This document shows, piece by piece, positions 40,571-53,358 of a stretch of DNA of 64,000 bases. The position numbers were made by a program, and so were the translations under genes. The notes beneath the pieces were generated by a model. It saw only the letters and a program-made list of their open reading frames with translations. It ran no database searches and had not been told where the DNA came from. The DNA is from Pseudomonas subflava. GTDB lineage: Bacteria; Pseudomonadota; Gammaproteobacteria; Pseudomonadales; Pseudomonadaceae. Position 1 is the first letter of the stretch. The number at the start of each line of letters is the position of its first letter. Where the stretch lies: positions 558,001 through 622,000 of the forward strand of contig NZ_JAMXBF010000003.1 of assembly GCF_023823685.1 (NCBI RefSeq), given 5' to 3'.

Positions 40571-41913
40571 TGGACGCCCCCGCCGCCCGCGAAAGCGGGC
40601 TATGGAAACGCGGGGTTCTCTGGCTATTGCTGCTGGGCCCGCTGTTCTTCGCCAGCTATGGCTTCGCCAACTGGTTCACCGCACAGCGCAACGATGTCGG
40701 CAGCCTGGTATTCGCCTGGGAAGGCGCGACGCCACTGTGGGTCTGGACCATCGTGCCCTACTGGTCGATCGACTTGCTCTACGGCCTGTCCTTCCTGCTC
40801 CCGGCGAACCGCCGCGAGATGGACCGACATGCCCTGCGCCTGCTCAGCACTCAGCTGGTTTGCGTTGCCTGCTTCCTGCTCTGGCCATTGCGCTTCACCT
40901 TCGAACGTCCGGAGCTGAGCGGCTTCTTTGGCTGGATGTTCGACGTGCTGATGGGCTTCGACAAACCTTTCAACCAGGCGCCTTCGCTGCACATCGCCCT
41001 GCTGGTGGTGATCTGGGTGATGTTCGCCCGGCACACCCGCGGCGCGCTGCTGCGCGGCCTGCTGCATGGCTGGATGGCGCTGATCGGTCTGTCGGTGCTG
41101 ACCACCTGGCAGCATCATTTCATCGACGTGCCCACCGGCATACTCGCGGGCTGGCTGTGCGTATGGCTCTGGCCGATCGAAGGTCGGGGTCCTCTACAGC
41201 AGCTGCGCCTGGCGCGCGAGCCACAGCGCTGGCGCTTAGCCCTGCGCTACGGATTGGTCAGTGCTGTCTGCGCGGCCCTGGCAGTCAACCTCGGCGGCGC
41301 CTGGCTATGGCTGCTATGGCCCTGCGCCTCGCTGCTGCTGGTCGCCCTGAACTATGCGCTCTTCGACGCGCCCGGCTTTCAGAAGCGCGCCGACGGCTCG
41401 CTCGGGGCTGCCAGCAGCTGGATGCTTGCTCCCTACCTGCTAGGTGCCTGGATCAATTCGCGGCTGTGGACGCGCAAGCATCCGCAGCCGGATCAGGTGG
41501 TAGAGGGCATCTGGCTCGGCCGTGTACCGAGCGCGACTGAAGCCGCGCCCTTCGCTGCCGTACTGGATCTGAGCGCCGAGCTGCCGGTTCGCCTGACCGG
41601 CAAGGCCTATCGCAATCTGCCGCTGCTGGATCTGGTCGCCCCCGATGCGGAGGCCTGCCGCCAGGGCGCCGAGCTGATCGAGGAGTTGCGCCAACAGGGC
41701 CCATTGCTGGTCTGCTGCGCCCTCGGCTATTCGCGCAGCGCCACCCTGGTGGCCGCCTGGCTGCTGCATAGCGGTCGCGCCAGTAGCGTCGAGCAGGCCA
41801 TCGAGCTGGTCCGAGCCGCGCGCCCGCAGATCGTTCTCGGCGAGCCGCAGCGTCGCGCTCTGCATAGCTTGCTGCAACCCATTGCGAGCCCGGAGATGGC
41901 GCATGGCCTCTGA
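40570..41913 (+). CDS. ynbD: PAP2-type / dual-specificity phosphatase fusion, YnbD-like
   Basis: Membrane protein of 447 residues. The N-terminal part has about seven helices and a PAP2/inositolphosphotransferase-like active site (PSLH at 138-141; HHFIDVPTG at 182-190). The C-terminal cytosolic domain resembles dual-specificity/tyrosine phosphatases: VCCALGYSRSA carries C383-x5-R389, with Cys382 in place of the usual His. Its ATG shares a base with the stop of the preceding gene (TGATG). It could release a phospho-lipid head group or transfer it. Confidence 0.85.
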   Translation: MDAPAARESGLWKRGVLWLLLLGPLFFASYGFANWFTAQRNDVGSLVFAWEGATPLWVWTIVPYWSIDLLYGLSFLLPANRREMDRHALRLLSTQLVCVACFLLWPLRFTFERPELSGFFGWMFDVLMGFDKPFNQAPSLHIALLVVIWVMFARHTRGALLRGLLHGWMALIGLSVLTTWQHHFIDVPTGILAGWLCVWLWPIEGRGPLQQLRLAREPQRWRLALRYGLVSAVCAALAVNLGGAWLWLLWPCASLLLVALNYALFDAPGFQKRADGSLGAASSWMLAPYLLGAWINSRLWTRKHPQPDQVVEGIWLGRVPSATEAAPFAAVLDLSAELPVRLTGKAYRNLPLLDLVAPDAEACRQGAELIEELRQQGPLLVCCALGYSRSATLVAAWLLHSGRASSVEQAIELVRAARPQIVLGEPQRRALHSLLQPIASPEMAHGL

Positions 41914-42358
41914 GATGCAACTTACCCTGGTCGCCGGCCTGCTGCGCCGTGGCCGAGGCCTGGACCTGCTATCCAATGCGCTGACCCTACTGGCCTTGGC
42001 CTACGGCCTGGCGCCACTGCTCGGCATGCCATACAGCGCCACCGGCGGCGTGCTCTGCGGCCTGCTGGTGATGCTGGGCCTGGCGCAGAAGTACTGGGCC
42101 GTCCGCGTGGCGCTGGACGCCGAGCTCTTCACCCGGCTGGCCAACGATGCCGCGGGTCTCGCTGACCACACCACCGACCTGGACCAGGCGCTGCTGCAGC
42201 TCGGCCTGCAACACGCAAAAGCTCCGCCTCGGGACTGGGACGACCGCTGCCGCGGCGCCCTGCGCCTGCTGCGCCTGCAGGCCGCCTGGCTGATCACACA
42301 GCTGCTGCTCGCCCTGGCCGCCATTCTCGCCATGCCCTGGCTTTCCCTGGCTGGATAA
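41903..42358 (+). CDS. Uncharacterised two-helix membrane protein of lipid operon
   Basis: Protein of 151 residues that I do not recognise. ATG 41903 (GGAG seven bases upstream) overlaps the previous gene by 11 bases; ATG 41915 is an alternative. An N-terminal hydrophobic region (LLSNALTLLALAYGLAPLL, then GVLCGLLVMLGLAQ) and a C-terminal helix (AAWLITQLLLALAAILAMPW) flank a charged middle with an Asp/His-containing stretch (DAAGLADHTTDLDQALLQLG). It is sandwiched between the YnbD-like and acyltransferase genes, so a structural or regulatory role in the same pathway is inferred. Confidence 0.72.
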   Translation: MASEMQLTLVAGLLRRGRGLDLLSNALTLLALAYGLAPLLGMPYSATGGVLCGLLVMLGLAQKYWAVRVALDAELFTRLANDAAGLADHTTDLDQALLQLGLQHAKAPPRDWDDRCRGALRLLRLQAAWLITQLLLALAAILAMPWLSLAG

Positions 42359-42371
42359 AGGAGTCCTATCC

Positions 42372-42995
42372 ATGCTCGCATCGCTCACCGCCTTCGCCAT
42401 CACTTCGGCGGCTCGTCTGCTTACCGGCGCCCGTGCACTCTGGCTGGGCTGCACGGCCCAACCGGTGCAGCGCCTGTACTACGCCAACCACAGCAGCCAC
42501 GGCGACTTCGTGCTGCTCTGGGCTTCGCTGCCGCCGGAGCTGCGTCGGCGCACCCGCCCGGTGGCTGGCTCCGACTACTGGATGAAGGGCGACCTGCGCC
42601 GCTTCCTGATCCGCGACGTGTTCAATGGCGTGCTGGTCGACCGCGACCGCAGCGATCCCAATGCCAATCCGCTGCAGCCGATGCTGGATGCGCTGGGGCA
42701 GGGCGACTCGCTGATCATCTTCCCGGAGGGCACCCGCAACCTTACCGAGGAGCAGCTGCTGCCCTTCAAGAGTGGCCTTTTCCACCTGGCACAGGCCAGG
42801 CCGGAGGTGGAACTGGTGCCGGTATGGATCGCCAACCTCAACCGGGTGATGCCCAAGGGCAGGGCGCTGCCGCTGCCCCTGCTGTGCACCCTGAGCTTCG
42901 GCGCACCGCTGGAGCGCATCGACGGCGAAGACAAGGCCGCCTTCCTCGAACGTGCACGTAACGCCCTGCTGGCCCTGGCCCCGGAGATCGTCTGA
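42372..42995 (+). CDS. PlsC-type lysophospholipid acyltransferase of lipid operon
   Basis: LPLAT-superfamily protein of 207 residues, shorter than housekeeping PlsC. The catalytic HX4D is intact (NHSSHGD, His40-Asp45) and the acceptor motif FPEGTRN is at 117-123. A membrane-associated N-terminus precedes them. ATG 42372 has AAGGAG upstream. It is followed after one base by the CdsA-like gene. Together these two could make a CDP-diacylglycerol pool for the YnbA-like transferase, apart from the plsC product encoded upstream. Confidence 0.85.
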   Translation: MLASLTAFAITSAARLLTGARALWLGCTAQPVQRLYYANHSSHGDFVLLWASLPPELRRRTRPVAGSDYWMKGDLRRFLIRDVFNGVLVDRDRSDPNANPLQPMLDALGQGDSLIIFPEGTRNLTEEQLLPFKSGLFHLAQARPEVELVPVWIANLNRVMPKGRALPLPLLCTLSFGAPLERIDGEDKAAFLERARNALLALAPEIV

Positions 42996-42996
42996 T

Positions 42997-43929
42997 ATGG
43001 ATCGCAATACCCTCCTGCTGTTCGCCGGTATCGGTGCCGTACTGCTGCTGGCCACCCTGATCGCCCGCATCCTGCGCCATCGAGCCGGTGACGCGCCCAA
43101 TGCGGTGATCGACAACCTCATTGCGCGTATCGACGCCTGGTGGGTCATGGTGCTGGTCATCGGCATCGCCTTCCTGTTCGGCAACAACGGCGTGGTCCTG
43201 CTGTTCTACTTCGTGTCGTTCTACGCCCTGCGCGAATTTCTCACCCTGACGCCAACCCGGCGCAGCGACTACCCGGCCTTGGTGGCGGCCTTCTATTTCG
43301 CCCTGCCGATGCAGTACCTGCTGATCGCCCTGGACTGGTACGGCCTGTTCGCCATCTTCATCCCGGTCTACCTGTTCCTCCTGCTGCCGATCCTCGCCTC
43401 GCTGGCCGGCGACACCACGCGCTTCCTCGAACGCGCCTCGGAAGTGCAGTGGGGGCTGATGATCGCGGTGTACTGCGTATCCGCGGTGCCGGCCCTGCTG
43501 ACCCTGGACATCCCCGGTTACGAGGGCCGCAACCTGCTGCTGATCGCCTGGCTGATCATCGTGGTGCAGCTGTCGGACGTGCTGCAGTACGTCTGCGGCA
43601 AGCTGGCCGGCAAGCACAAGATCGCGCCCAAACTGTCGCCATCGAAGACAGTGGAGGGCTTTGTCGGTGGTGTGGCGCTGGCCAGCCTGATCGGCGCCTC
43701 GCTGTTCTGGATCACCCCGTTCAGCTTCTGGCAGGCCGCGCTGATGGCCCTGACCGTGAACCTGCTCGGCTTCGCCGGTGGCCTGGTGATGTCGGCGATC
43801 AAGCGCGACCGTGGGGTGAAGGACTGGGGCCACATGATCGAAGGCCACGGAGGCATGCTCGATCGCATGGACTCGGTGTGCTTCGCCGCGCCGATCTTCT
43901 TCCACTTCGTGCGCTACTGGTGGGCCTAG
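42997..43929 (+). CDS. ynbB: Phosphatidate cytidylyltransferase (CdsA-family), YnbB-like
   Basis: Polytopic membrane enzyme of 310 residues making CDP-diacylglycerol from CTP and phosphatidate. The CTP-transferase signature is complete at 266-293 (SAIKRDRGVKDWGHMIEGHGG then MLDRMD). The N-terminal helix and the 40-residue cytosolic segment match the YnbB branch rather than housekeeping CdsA. ATG 42997 lies one base after the previous stop TGA. It closes the operon and is followed by a strong terminator. The genome presumably also carries a canonical cdsA elsewhere. Confidence 0.88.
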   Translation: MDRNTLLLFAGIGAVLLLATLIARILRHRAGDAPNAVIDNLIARIDAWWVMVLVIGIAFLFGNNGVVLLFYFVSFYALREFLTLTPTRRSDYPALVAAFYFALPMQYLLIALDWYGLFAIFIPVYLFLLLPILASLAGDTTRFLERASEVQWGLMIAVYCVSAVPALLTLDIPGYEGRNLLLIAWLIIVVQLSDVLQYVCGKLAGKHKIAPKLSPSKTVEGFVGGVALASLIGASLFWITPFSFWQAALMALTVNLLGFAGGLVMSAIKRDRGVKDWGHMIEGHGGMLDRMDSVCFAAPIFFHFVRYWWA

Positions 43930-43952
43930 CCCGCCTTTTACAGGCAACAAAA

Positions 43953-43974
43953 AACCCGCCGAGGCGGGTTCTTT
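43953..43974 (+). terminator. Rho-independent terminator of lipid operon
   Basis: AACCCGCC, GA loop, GGCGGGTT (43953-43970) followed by CTTTA, 23 bases after the last stop codon of the operon; an A-rich run on the left side also allows function in the other direction. Confidence 0.85.
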
Positions 43975-44029
43975 ATGACCTTCCGACATCCTGTCGTTTG
44001 CCGTCCTGGCGCGGTCTGTCTTCCTTGAC

Positions 44030-44050
44030 CCGGGAACATCCAGTTCCCGG
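44030..44050. repeat. Short hairpin in lipid operon-gyrB gap
   Basis: CCGGGAAC and GTTCCCGG form a perfect eight-base stem around ATCCA. The remaining 43975-44141 stretch shows no coding potential. Confidence 0.5.
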
Positions 44051-44141
44051 CAGGTGTGTGTAGAGTAGCCAGGCGCATGGGCCGCCGGCAGACGTTCATC
44101 CCGCTTCGGCGTGTAAGCTTTTGACCATTGACGCCGACCAT

Positions 44142-44166
44142 AAAAAACCCCGGCCTAAGCCGGGGT
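44142..44166 (-). terminator. Rho-independent terminator of gyrB
   Basis: On the minus strand ACCCCGGC, TTAG loop, GCCGGGGT is followed by TTTTTAT. It lies about 30 bases past the gyrB stop. Confidence 0.9.
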
Positions 44167-44194
44167 GCTTCTTTCTACGAAACGGCTGCCAAAA

Positions 44195-47715
<3,521 letters not shown>

Positions 47716-47725
47716 TCAGCGGTGA

Positions 47726-48829
47726 TTACAGACGCATCGGCATGACGACATAAGAAGAATCGTCGTTGCCGGCTTCCTGCACCAGGGCGCTGCTGTTGGC
47801 GTCGGACAGGATCAGACGCACCTGCTCGGTGGTCATCACGCCCAACACATCCAGCAGGTAGCTGACGTTGAAGCCTATCTCCAGGGAGCCGCCGTTGTAG
47901 TCGACCACCACTTCCTCCTCGGCCTCTTCCTGTTCCGGGTTATTGGCCTGAATCTTCAGCTGACCACTGGCCAGTTGCAGGCGAATGCCCCGGTACTTCT
48001 CGTTGGACAGAATCGCGGTACGACTGAAGGCCTCGCGCAGCGCCTGACGATCACCGATCACCAGCTTGTCGCCGCCACGCGGCAGCACGCGCTCGTAGTC
48101 CGGGAACTTGCCGTCGACCAGCTTGGAGGTGAAGGTGAATTCACCGGTAGTGGCGCGGATGTGGTTGGCACCCAGCACGATGGCGACCTCGCCGTCCTGC
48201 TCGGTGAGCAGACGGGCCAGCTCGAGGATGCCCTTGCGCGGCACGATGACCTGATGCCGCTCGGTATTCTCGATCGCCGCTTCCATGGCGCACATGGCCA
48301 GACGGTGACCGTCGGTAGCCACCGCACGCAGCACACCGGTCTGTACCTCGATCAGCATGCCATTGAGGTAATAACGAACATCCTGCTGAGCCATCGCGAA
48401 ACTGGTGCGGTCGATCAGACGGCGTAGCTTGCTCTGAACCAGGTTGAACGTCAGCGAGCCCGGACCTTCTTCCACAGTGGGGAAGTCATTGGCCGGCAGG
48501 GTAGACAGGGTAAAGCGGCTGCGACCGGCCTTGACCACCAACTTCTGCTCGTCCAGACGGATGTCGATCATCACGTCACTCGGCAGGCTCTTGCAGATGT
48601 CCATCAGCTTGCGCGCCGGCACAGTGATCTCGCCCGGCTCGGCGCTGTCTTCCAGCGTCACGCGACCAACCAGCTCGACTTCCAGGTCGGTGCCGGTCAG
48701 CGACAGCTGCTGGCCTTCAACCACCAGCAGCACGTTAGACAGAACCGGCAAGGTCTGGCGGCGTTCGACGACGCCGGCGACCAGTTGCAGGGGTTTCAAC
48801 AGGGCTTCGCGTTGAATGGTGAAATGCAT
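47726..48829 (-). CDS. dnaN: DNA polymerase III beta sliding clamp
   Basis: Processivity clamp of 367 residues with three similar domains; typical stretches are MHFTIQREALLKPLQLVAG, ETRQTLPVLSN-like RRQTLPVLSNVLL, RFTLSTLPANDFP, VRYYLNGM and VATDGHRLA, and the C-terminal VVMPMRL that lines the peptide-binding pocket. It lies 30 bp after dnaA on the same strand. Confidence 0.98.
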   Translation of the reverse strand: MHFTIQREALLKPLQLVAGVVERRQTLPVLSNVLLVVEGQQLSLTGTDLEVELVGRVTLEDSAEPGEITVPARKLMDICKSLPSDVMIDIRLDEQKLVVKAGRSRFTLSTLPANDFPTVEEGPGSLTFNLVQSKLRRLIDRTSFAMAQQDVRYYLNGMLIEVQTGVLRAVATDGHRLAMCAMEAAIENTERHQVIVPRKGILELARLLTEQDGEVAIVLGANHIRATTGEFTFTSKLVDGKFPDYERVLPRGGDKLVIGDRQALREAFSRTAILSNEKYRGIRLQLASGQLKIQANNPEQEEAEEEVVVDYNGGSLEIGFNVSYLLDVLGVMTTEQVRLILSDANSSALVQEAGNDDSSYVVMPMRL

Positions 48830-48859
48830 GGTCTAGTCCCTTGCCTTGTGGGCTGCGTA

Positions 48860-50305
48860 TCAGGTGGTCAGGGTGCGCAGCAGATTCTTGTAGTCCTCGC
48901 GGATATCCGCGTCGGCTTCGCGCAATTCCGCAATCTTACGACAGGCGTGCAGCACTGTGGTGTGGTCTCTTCCGCCAAAAGCATCGCCGATTTCAGGCAG
49001 GCTATGGTTGGTCAATTCCTTGGACAAGGCCATGGCCACCTGGCGCGGCCGCGCCACCGAACGGGAGCGGCGTTTGGAGAGCAGATCGGCGATCTTGATC
49101 TTGTAGTACTCGGCCACCGTGCGCTGGATATTGTCCACGCTGACCAGCTTGTCCTGCAGGGCCAGCAGGTCCTTCAGCGACTCGCGGATCAGCTCGATGC
49201 TGATCGGCTGGTTGGTGAAGTGCGAGTGGGCAATCACCCGCTTGAGCGCGCCTTCCAATTCACGCACGTTGGAGCGAATGCGCTGGGCGATGAAGAAGGC
49301 GGCATCATGCGGCAAGTCGACCTTGGTTTGCTCGGCCTTCTTCATCAGGATAGCAACACGCGTCTCCAGCTCAGGCGGCTCAACCGCCACCGTCAGGCCC
49401 CAGCCGAAGCGCGACTTCAGGCGTTCTTCGAGGCCCTCGATCTCCTTCGGATAGCGATCGCTGGTGAGGATCACCTGCTGACCGCCTTCCAAGAGTGCGT
49501 TGAAGGTGTGGAAGAACTCCTCCTGGGAGCGCTCCTTCTTGGCGAAGAATTGGATATCGTCGATCAACAACGCATCCACCGAGCGGTAGAAGCGCTTGAA
49601 CTCGTTGATCGCATTGAGCTGCAGCGCCTTCACCATGTCGGCGACGAAACGCTCGGAATGCAGGTACACGACTTTCGCGTTCGGGTTCTTCTTCAGCAGG
49701 TGGTTGCCCACCGCATGCATCAGGTGGGTCTTGCCCAAGCCGACGCCTCCATAGAGGAAAAGCGGGTTGTAACCGTGCTTGAGGTTATCCGCCACCTGCC
49801 ATGCCGCGGCTCGGGCCATCTGGTTGGACTTGCCCTCGACGAAGTTCTCGAAGGTGAAGGTGCGGTTCAGGTAACTGGTGTGCTTGAGTGCACCTTCCAC
49901 CTGCACGGTGCGCTCGGTCGGTCGGCTGGGAGCCGGCGTGGGGGCGACTACGGCCAATGGGTCGCTGCTCGATTCACTGGCCGGCGCAGCGGGCGTGGCA
50001 GCCACCGGAGCACTGTTAATAGTGGAGAGCGTAGGTGCCGCCATCCGCGGGGCTGGACCGCGCTTGCTGCCAATCAACAGTGACAACGCCGGAGCCAGGC
50101 CGTTGGCGCGCTCGGCCAGCAGCTCGAGCAGGCGCACCATGTACTTCTCGTTGACCCAATCGAGCACGAAGCGATTTGGCGCATAGACACGCAGCTCATC
50201 ACCCGCCGACTCCACCTGCAGAGGGCGAATCCAGGTATTGAATTGTTGGGCGGGCAACTCGTCGCGAAGCAGCTCGACACACTGCTGCCAAAGTTCTACG
50301 GACAC
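48860..50305 (-). CDS. dnaA: Chromosomal replication initiator DnaA
   Basis: Initiator ATPase of 481 residues. GTG 50305 (then SVELWQQC) is used, with GGGGA six bases upstream, matching the usual Pseudomonas start; the frame open to 50401 lacks one. Domain I is at 1-90, a Pro/Ala-rich domain II about 90-150, AAA+ domain III with Walker [10 protein letters not shown] and Walker B LLIDDIQF, and a domain IV DNA-binding helix-turn-helix ending in [13 protein letters not shown] DnaA box lies in its upstream region, which suggests autoregulation. Confidence 0.98.
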   Translation of the reverse strand: MSVELWQQCVELLRDELPAQQFNTWIRPLQVESAGDELRVYAPNRFVLDWVNEKYMVRLLELLAERANGLAPALSLLIGSKRGPAPRMAAPTLSTINSAPVAATPAAPASESSSDPLAVVAPTPAPSRPTERTVQVEGALKHTSYLNRTFTFENFVEGKSNQMARAAAWQVADNLKHGYNPLFLYGGVGLGKTHLMHAVGNHLLKKNPNAKVVYLHSERFVADMVKALQLNAINEFKRFYRSVDALLIDDIQFFAKKERSQEEFFHTFNALLEGGQQVILTSDRYPKEIEGLEERLKSRFGWGLTVAVEPPELETRVAILMKKAEQTKVDLPHDAAFFIAQRIRSNVRELEGALKRVIAHSHFTNQPISIELIRESLKDLLALQDKLVSVDNIQRTVAEYYKIKIADLLSKRRSRSVARPRQVAMALSKELTNHSLPEIGDAFGGRDHTTVLHACRKIAELREADADIREDYKNLLRTLTT

Positions 50306-50375
50306 TGATATCCCCTGGATCGCTACGGTTGACGAAGCAAAAAAACAGCCCGCATTGTAGCCCTTGGCCACCGAG

Positions 50376-50384
50376 TTATCCACA
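50376..50384 (+). promoter_or_regulatory. DnaA box (exact consensus) in oriC
   Basis: TTATCCACA, exact match, 71 bp upstream of the dnaA start codon. Confidence 0.85.
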
Positions 50385-50460
50385 CGATTAGGCAATTTCA
50401 AACCAGTGAAATCAAGGATTTACTTATGTTCCCGGATTCGCAATGCGCTGCTGAAAAGGC

Positions 50461-50469
50461 TGTGGATAA
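50461..50469 (-). promoter_or_regulatory. DnaA box (exact consensus) in oriC
   Basis: TGTGGATAA, the reverse complement of TTATCCACA; opposite in direction to the box at 50376. Confidence 0.85.
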
Positions 50470-50743
50470 GGGTACCTTGAACCCGGTGGAGAAGCCTGGG
50501 TGTAGACATGGGAATAAATGCTTCTGTGAACAACCAGGCCTTTCTTGCACAGGTCATGCACGCGTGGCACACATGCCGCACACCCGTTTACGGACAGTCT
50601 TATCCTGCCGCAGGACCCACGGCGCCTGCGCGCTGGGAGCACTTACCCACAGCCTGACCAGCTCACTAACAAAAGCAACCAGATCAAGCTTTAAAGAATT
50701 TCTTTTCTTTTATCCTTCTTTACTCATTCCGGCTGGTTGGAAA

Positions 50744-50772
50744 TTGACCTGGCGGCGCGGTTTCACTAGAAT
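50744..50772 (+). promoter_or_regulatory. Sigma70 promoter of rpmH-rnpA operon
   Basis: TTGACC (50744-50749), 17 bp spacer, TAGAAT (50767-50772), 60 bp before rpmH. Close to consensus, as expected for a ribosomal-protein operon. Confidence 0.75.
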
Positions 50773-50831
50773 CGCCGGTCTCTTTAAACGGGGGCCATCC
50801 AGGCCCGTATGGACCACCCAGGTAAATCACC

Positions 50832-50966
50832 ATGAAACGTACTTTCCAACCCAGCACCCTCAAGCGCGCTCGTGTTCACGGTTTCCGCGCTCGCATGGCC
50901 ACCAAGAACGGCCGTGCCGTCCTGTCGCGTCGTCGCGCCAAGGGCCGCAAGCGTCTGACCGTCTGA
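50832..50966 (+). CDS. rpmH: 50S ribosomal protein L34
   Basis: Basic 44-residue ribosomal protein: starts [18 protein letters not shown], contains [19 protein letters not shown] and ends KRLTV, full length for L34. It is the first gene right of oriC and is co-transcribed with rnpA 13 bases downstream. Confidence 0.97.
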   Translation: MKRTFQPSTLKRARVHGFRARMATKNGRAVLSRRRAKGRKRLTV

Positions 50967-50979
50967 TAAATCGGAACGG

Positions 50980-51375
50980 GTGGTGAGTCGAGACTTCGGT
51001 CGGGAAAAGCGCCTGCTGACACCCCGGCACTTCAAAGCGGTATTCGACTCACCCAGCGGCAAGGCTCCAGGCAAGAACGTCCTGCTCCTCGCTCGCGCCA
51101 ATGATCTCGACCATCCCCGCCTGGGGCTGGTGATCGGCAAGAAAAGCGTCAAGCTCTCCGTCGAGCGCAACCGACTCAAGCGTGTGATCCGGGACACCTT
51201 CCGGCTCAACCAGGATTCGCTCGGCGGCTTGGACATTGTCGTGGTGGCCCGCAAAGGGCTTGGCGATCTGGACAATCCGGAACTGCACCAGCAGTTCGGC
51301 AAACTCTGGAGGCGCCTGGCCCGGCAGCGCCAAGATGCCGCCCCTCCCGGGGTAAGCGACAGCTCCCATGCGTAA
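50980..51375 (+). CDS. rnpA: Ribonuclease P protein component
   Basis: Basic RNase P subunit of 131 residues that assists the M1 RNA in 5' maturation of tRNAs. GTG 50980 ([14 protein letters not shown]) is preferred over GTG 50983. The RNR motif is [12 protein letters not shown] at about 65-76, preceded by [11 protein letters not shown]. It overlaps yidD by eight bases. Confidence 0.95.
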   Translation: MVSRDFGREKRLLTPRHFKAVFDSPSGKAPGKNVLLLARANDLDHPRLGLVIGKKSVKLSVERNRLKRVIRDTFRLNQDSLGGLDIVVVARKGLGDLDNPELHQQFGKLWRRLARQRQDAAPPGVSDSSHA

Positions 51376-51604
51376 ACTGGCGATCCTCCCGATCCAGTTC
51401 TACCGCTACGCCATCAGTCCCTTGATGGCCAGCCACTGCCGCTTCTATCCCAGCTGCTCCTGCTACATGCAACAAGCCATCGAGACTCACGGTGTGTTGC
51501 ATGGCGGCTGGCTCGGCATTCGCCGCCTGGGCCGCTGCCATCCCTGGAATCCCGGTGGTTACGATCCGGTTCCGCCTCCTTCCTCCCCTTCGATGACCGA
51601 GTAA
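51368..51604 (+). CDS. yidD: Membrane protein insertion efficiency factor YidD
   Basis: Small protein of 78 residues with the conserved Cys pattern [15 protein letters not shown] (about 24-38) and [13 protein letters not shown] near the end. It has an amphipathic N-terminus ([18 protein letters not shown]). Its start overlaps rnpA and yidC follows by three bases, the conserved rpmH-rnpA-yidD-yidC order. Confidence 0.95.
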   Translation: MRKLAILPIQFYRYAISPLMASHCRFYPSCSCYMQQAIETHGVLHGGWLGIRRLGRCHPWNPGGYDPVPPPSSPSMTE

Positions 51605-51607
51605 TCC

Positions 51608-53281
51608 ATGGACATCCAACGCTCGATCCTGCTCGTCGCCCTGGCCGTCGTGTCGTACCTGATGGTTCTGCAGTGGAACGAGGACTACGGCCAGGCCGCC
51701 ATTCCGGCCAGTGCCAGCGCCACCGTCGGCGGCAAACCGCAAGCCACGCTGCCGGATGTTCCGGCGACCACTCAGGCCGGCAATGACGTACCGACCGCCA
51801 ATGTGGAAGCCAACCCCCAGCTGTCCGCGCCCGCTGCCATCAGCGACGAGCTGATCCGCGTGAAGACCGATGTGCTCGAGCTGGCCATCGATCCCCGCGG
51901 CGGCGATATCGTCCAGCTGACCCTGCCCAGGTATCCGCGTCGTCAGGATCGCCCGGACGTACCGTTCCAGCTGTTCGACAACGGCGGCGAGCGCACCTAC
52001 CTGGCACAGAGCGGCCTGATCGGCAGCAACTCGCCGGACAAATCCAGCGGTCGCGCCCTGTGGAGCAGTGCCCAGCGCAGCTATGCACTGGCTGAGGGCC
52101 AGGATCAGATGGTGGTCGAGCTGACCTATTCCGAGGCCGGGGTCAATTACGTCAAACGCTTCAGCTTCGAGCGTGGCCAGTACGATCTGGGTGTCACCTA
52201 CAAGGTCGACAACCAGAGCGGCCAGGTGTGGAACGGCAACTTCTACGCCCAGCTCAAGCGCGACAGCAGCGCCGATCCTTCCTCCACCACCGCCACCGGT
52301 ACCGCCACCTACCTGGGTGCGGCTATGTGGACCGCCGATGAGCCTTATAAAAAGGTGAAGATGGGCGACATGGACGAGAAGAGCCTGCGCGAAACCGTGC
52401 AGGGCGGCTGGGTCGCCTGGCTGCAGCACTACTTCGTCACCGCCTGGGTCGCCGACAAGGACGACAGCAACAGCGTCCAGACCCGCAAGGACAGCCAGGG
52501 CAACTACATCATCGGCTTCACCGGCCCGCAGCTGAGCGTCGCCGCCGGCGCCAGCGCCGAGACCGGCGCCGTGCTGTATGCCGGTCCGAAGACCCAGGAA
52601 CACCTCAAGGCCCTGTCTCCCGGCCTGGAACTGACCGTCGACTACGGCATCCTGTGGTTCATCGCCCAACCGATCTTCTGGCTGCTGGAACACATCCATG
52701 ATCTGCTCGGCAACTGGGGCTGGTCGATCATCGTCCTGACCATCATCATCAAGCTGGCCTTCTTCCCGCTGTCCGCCGCCAGTTATCGCTCCATGGCCCG
52801 CATGCGCGCCGTGTCGCCCAAGCTGCAGGCACTGAAGGAGCAGCACGGGGACGATCGCCAGAAGATGTCCCAGGCGATGATGGAGCTGTACAAGAAGGAG
52901 AAGATCAATCCGCTCGGCGGCTGCCTGCCGATCCTGGTGCAGATGCCGGTGTTCCTGGCCCTCTACTGGGTGCTGCTGGAAAGCGTCGAGATGCGCCAAG
53001 CACCATGGCTGGGCTGGATCACCGACCTGTCGATCAAGGATCCGTTCTTCATCCTGCCGATCATCATGGGCGCCACCATGTTCATTCAGCAGCGCCTCAA
53101 CCCGACGCCGCCGGACCCCATGCAGGCCAAGGTGATGAAGCTGATGCCGATCATCTTCACCTTCTTCTTCCTCTGGTTCCCTGCCGGTCTGGTGCTGTAC
53201 TGGGTGGTCAACAACGTCTTGTCCATTGCCCAGCAGTGGTACATTACGCGCAAGATCGAGGCCGCGACGGCGAAAGCCTGA
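51608..53281 (+). CDS. yidC: Membrane protein insertase YidC
   Basis: Inner-membrane insertase/chaperone of 557 residues (Gram-negative type). A first helix ([18 protein letters not shown]) is followed by a large periplasmic beta domain (about 80-330). Five conserved C-terminal helices come next, with the hydrophilic-groove region [29 protein letters not shown] [16 protein letters not shown], and [13 protein letters not shown] terminator follows 18 bases later. Confidence 0.97.
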   Translation: MDIQRSILLVALAVVSYLMVLQWNEDYGQAAIPASASATVGGKPQATLPDVPATTQAGNDVPTANVEANPQLSAPAAISDELIRVKTDVLELAIDPRGGDIVQLTLPRYPRRQDRPDVPFQLFDNGGERTYLAQSGLIGSNSPDKSSGRALWSSAQRSYALAEGQDQMVVELTYSEAGVNYVKRFSFERGQYDLGVTYKVDNQSGQVWNGNFYAQLKRDSSADPSSTTATGTATYLGAAMWTADEPYKKVKMGDMDEKSLRETVQGGWVAWLQHYFVTAWVADKDDSNSVQTRKDSQGNYIIGFTGPQLSVAAGASAETGAVLYAGPKTQEHLKALSPGLELTVDYGILWFIAQPIFWLLEHIHDLLGNWGWSIIVLTIIIKLAFFPLSAASYRSMARMRAVSPKLQALKEQHGDDRQKMSQAMMELYKKEKINPLGGCLPILVQMPVFLALYWVLLESVEMRQAPWLGWITDLSIKDPFFILPIIMGATMFIQQRLNPTPPDPMQAKVMKLMPIIFTFFFLWFPAGLVLYWVVNNVLSIAQQWYITRKIEAATAKA

Positions 53282-53301
53282 GTCCGCTGAAGCTGCACAA
53301 G

Positions 53302-53324
53302 ACGCCCCCTCGTGGGGCGTTTTG
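53302..53324 (+). terminator. Terminator between yidC and mnmE
   Basis: ACGCCCC (53302-53308) and GGGGCGT (53314-53320) enclose CTCGT and are followed by TTTGC. It lies 20 bp after yidC. Confidence 0.75.
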
Positions 53325-53358
53325 CTATCCGCACGATATCCACAGTCGAGAGCCCTCC

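Larger units (their letters stand above)
50306..50831. other. oriC: Replication origin oriC (dnaA-rpmH intergenic)
   Basis: 526 bp non-coding gap in the position of Pseudomonas oriC. It holds two exact DnaA boxes (50376-50384 and 50461-50469). One-mismatch candidates are TTACCCACA (50643-50651), TGTGAACAA (50525-50533) and TCTTGCACA (about 50544). An AT-rich, pyrimidine-biased unwinding region lies at about 50665-50730. Coding frames across it are not convincing. The rpmH promoter sits at its right end. Confidence 0.85.

Noticed and set aside
50306..50401. N-terminal extension of dnaA to 50401
   Set aside because: The added residues do not belong to DnaA and run through a consensus DnaA box; GTG 50305 has a ribosome-binding site.
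50426..50986. Plus-strand frame across oriC and rpmH
   Set aside because: It is out of phase with rpmH, crosses the origin and resembles no protein.
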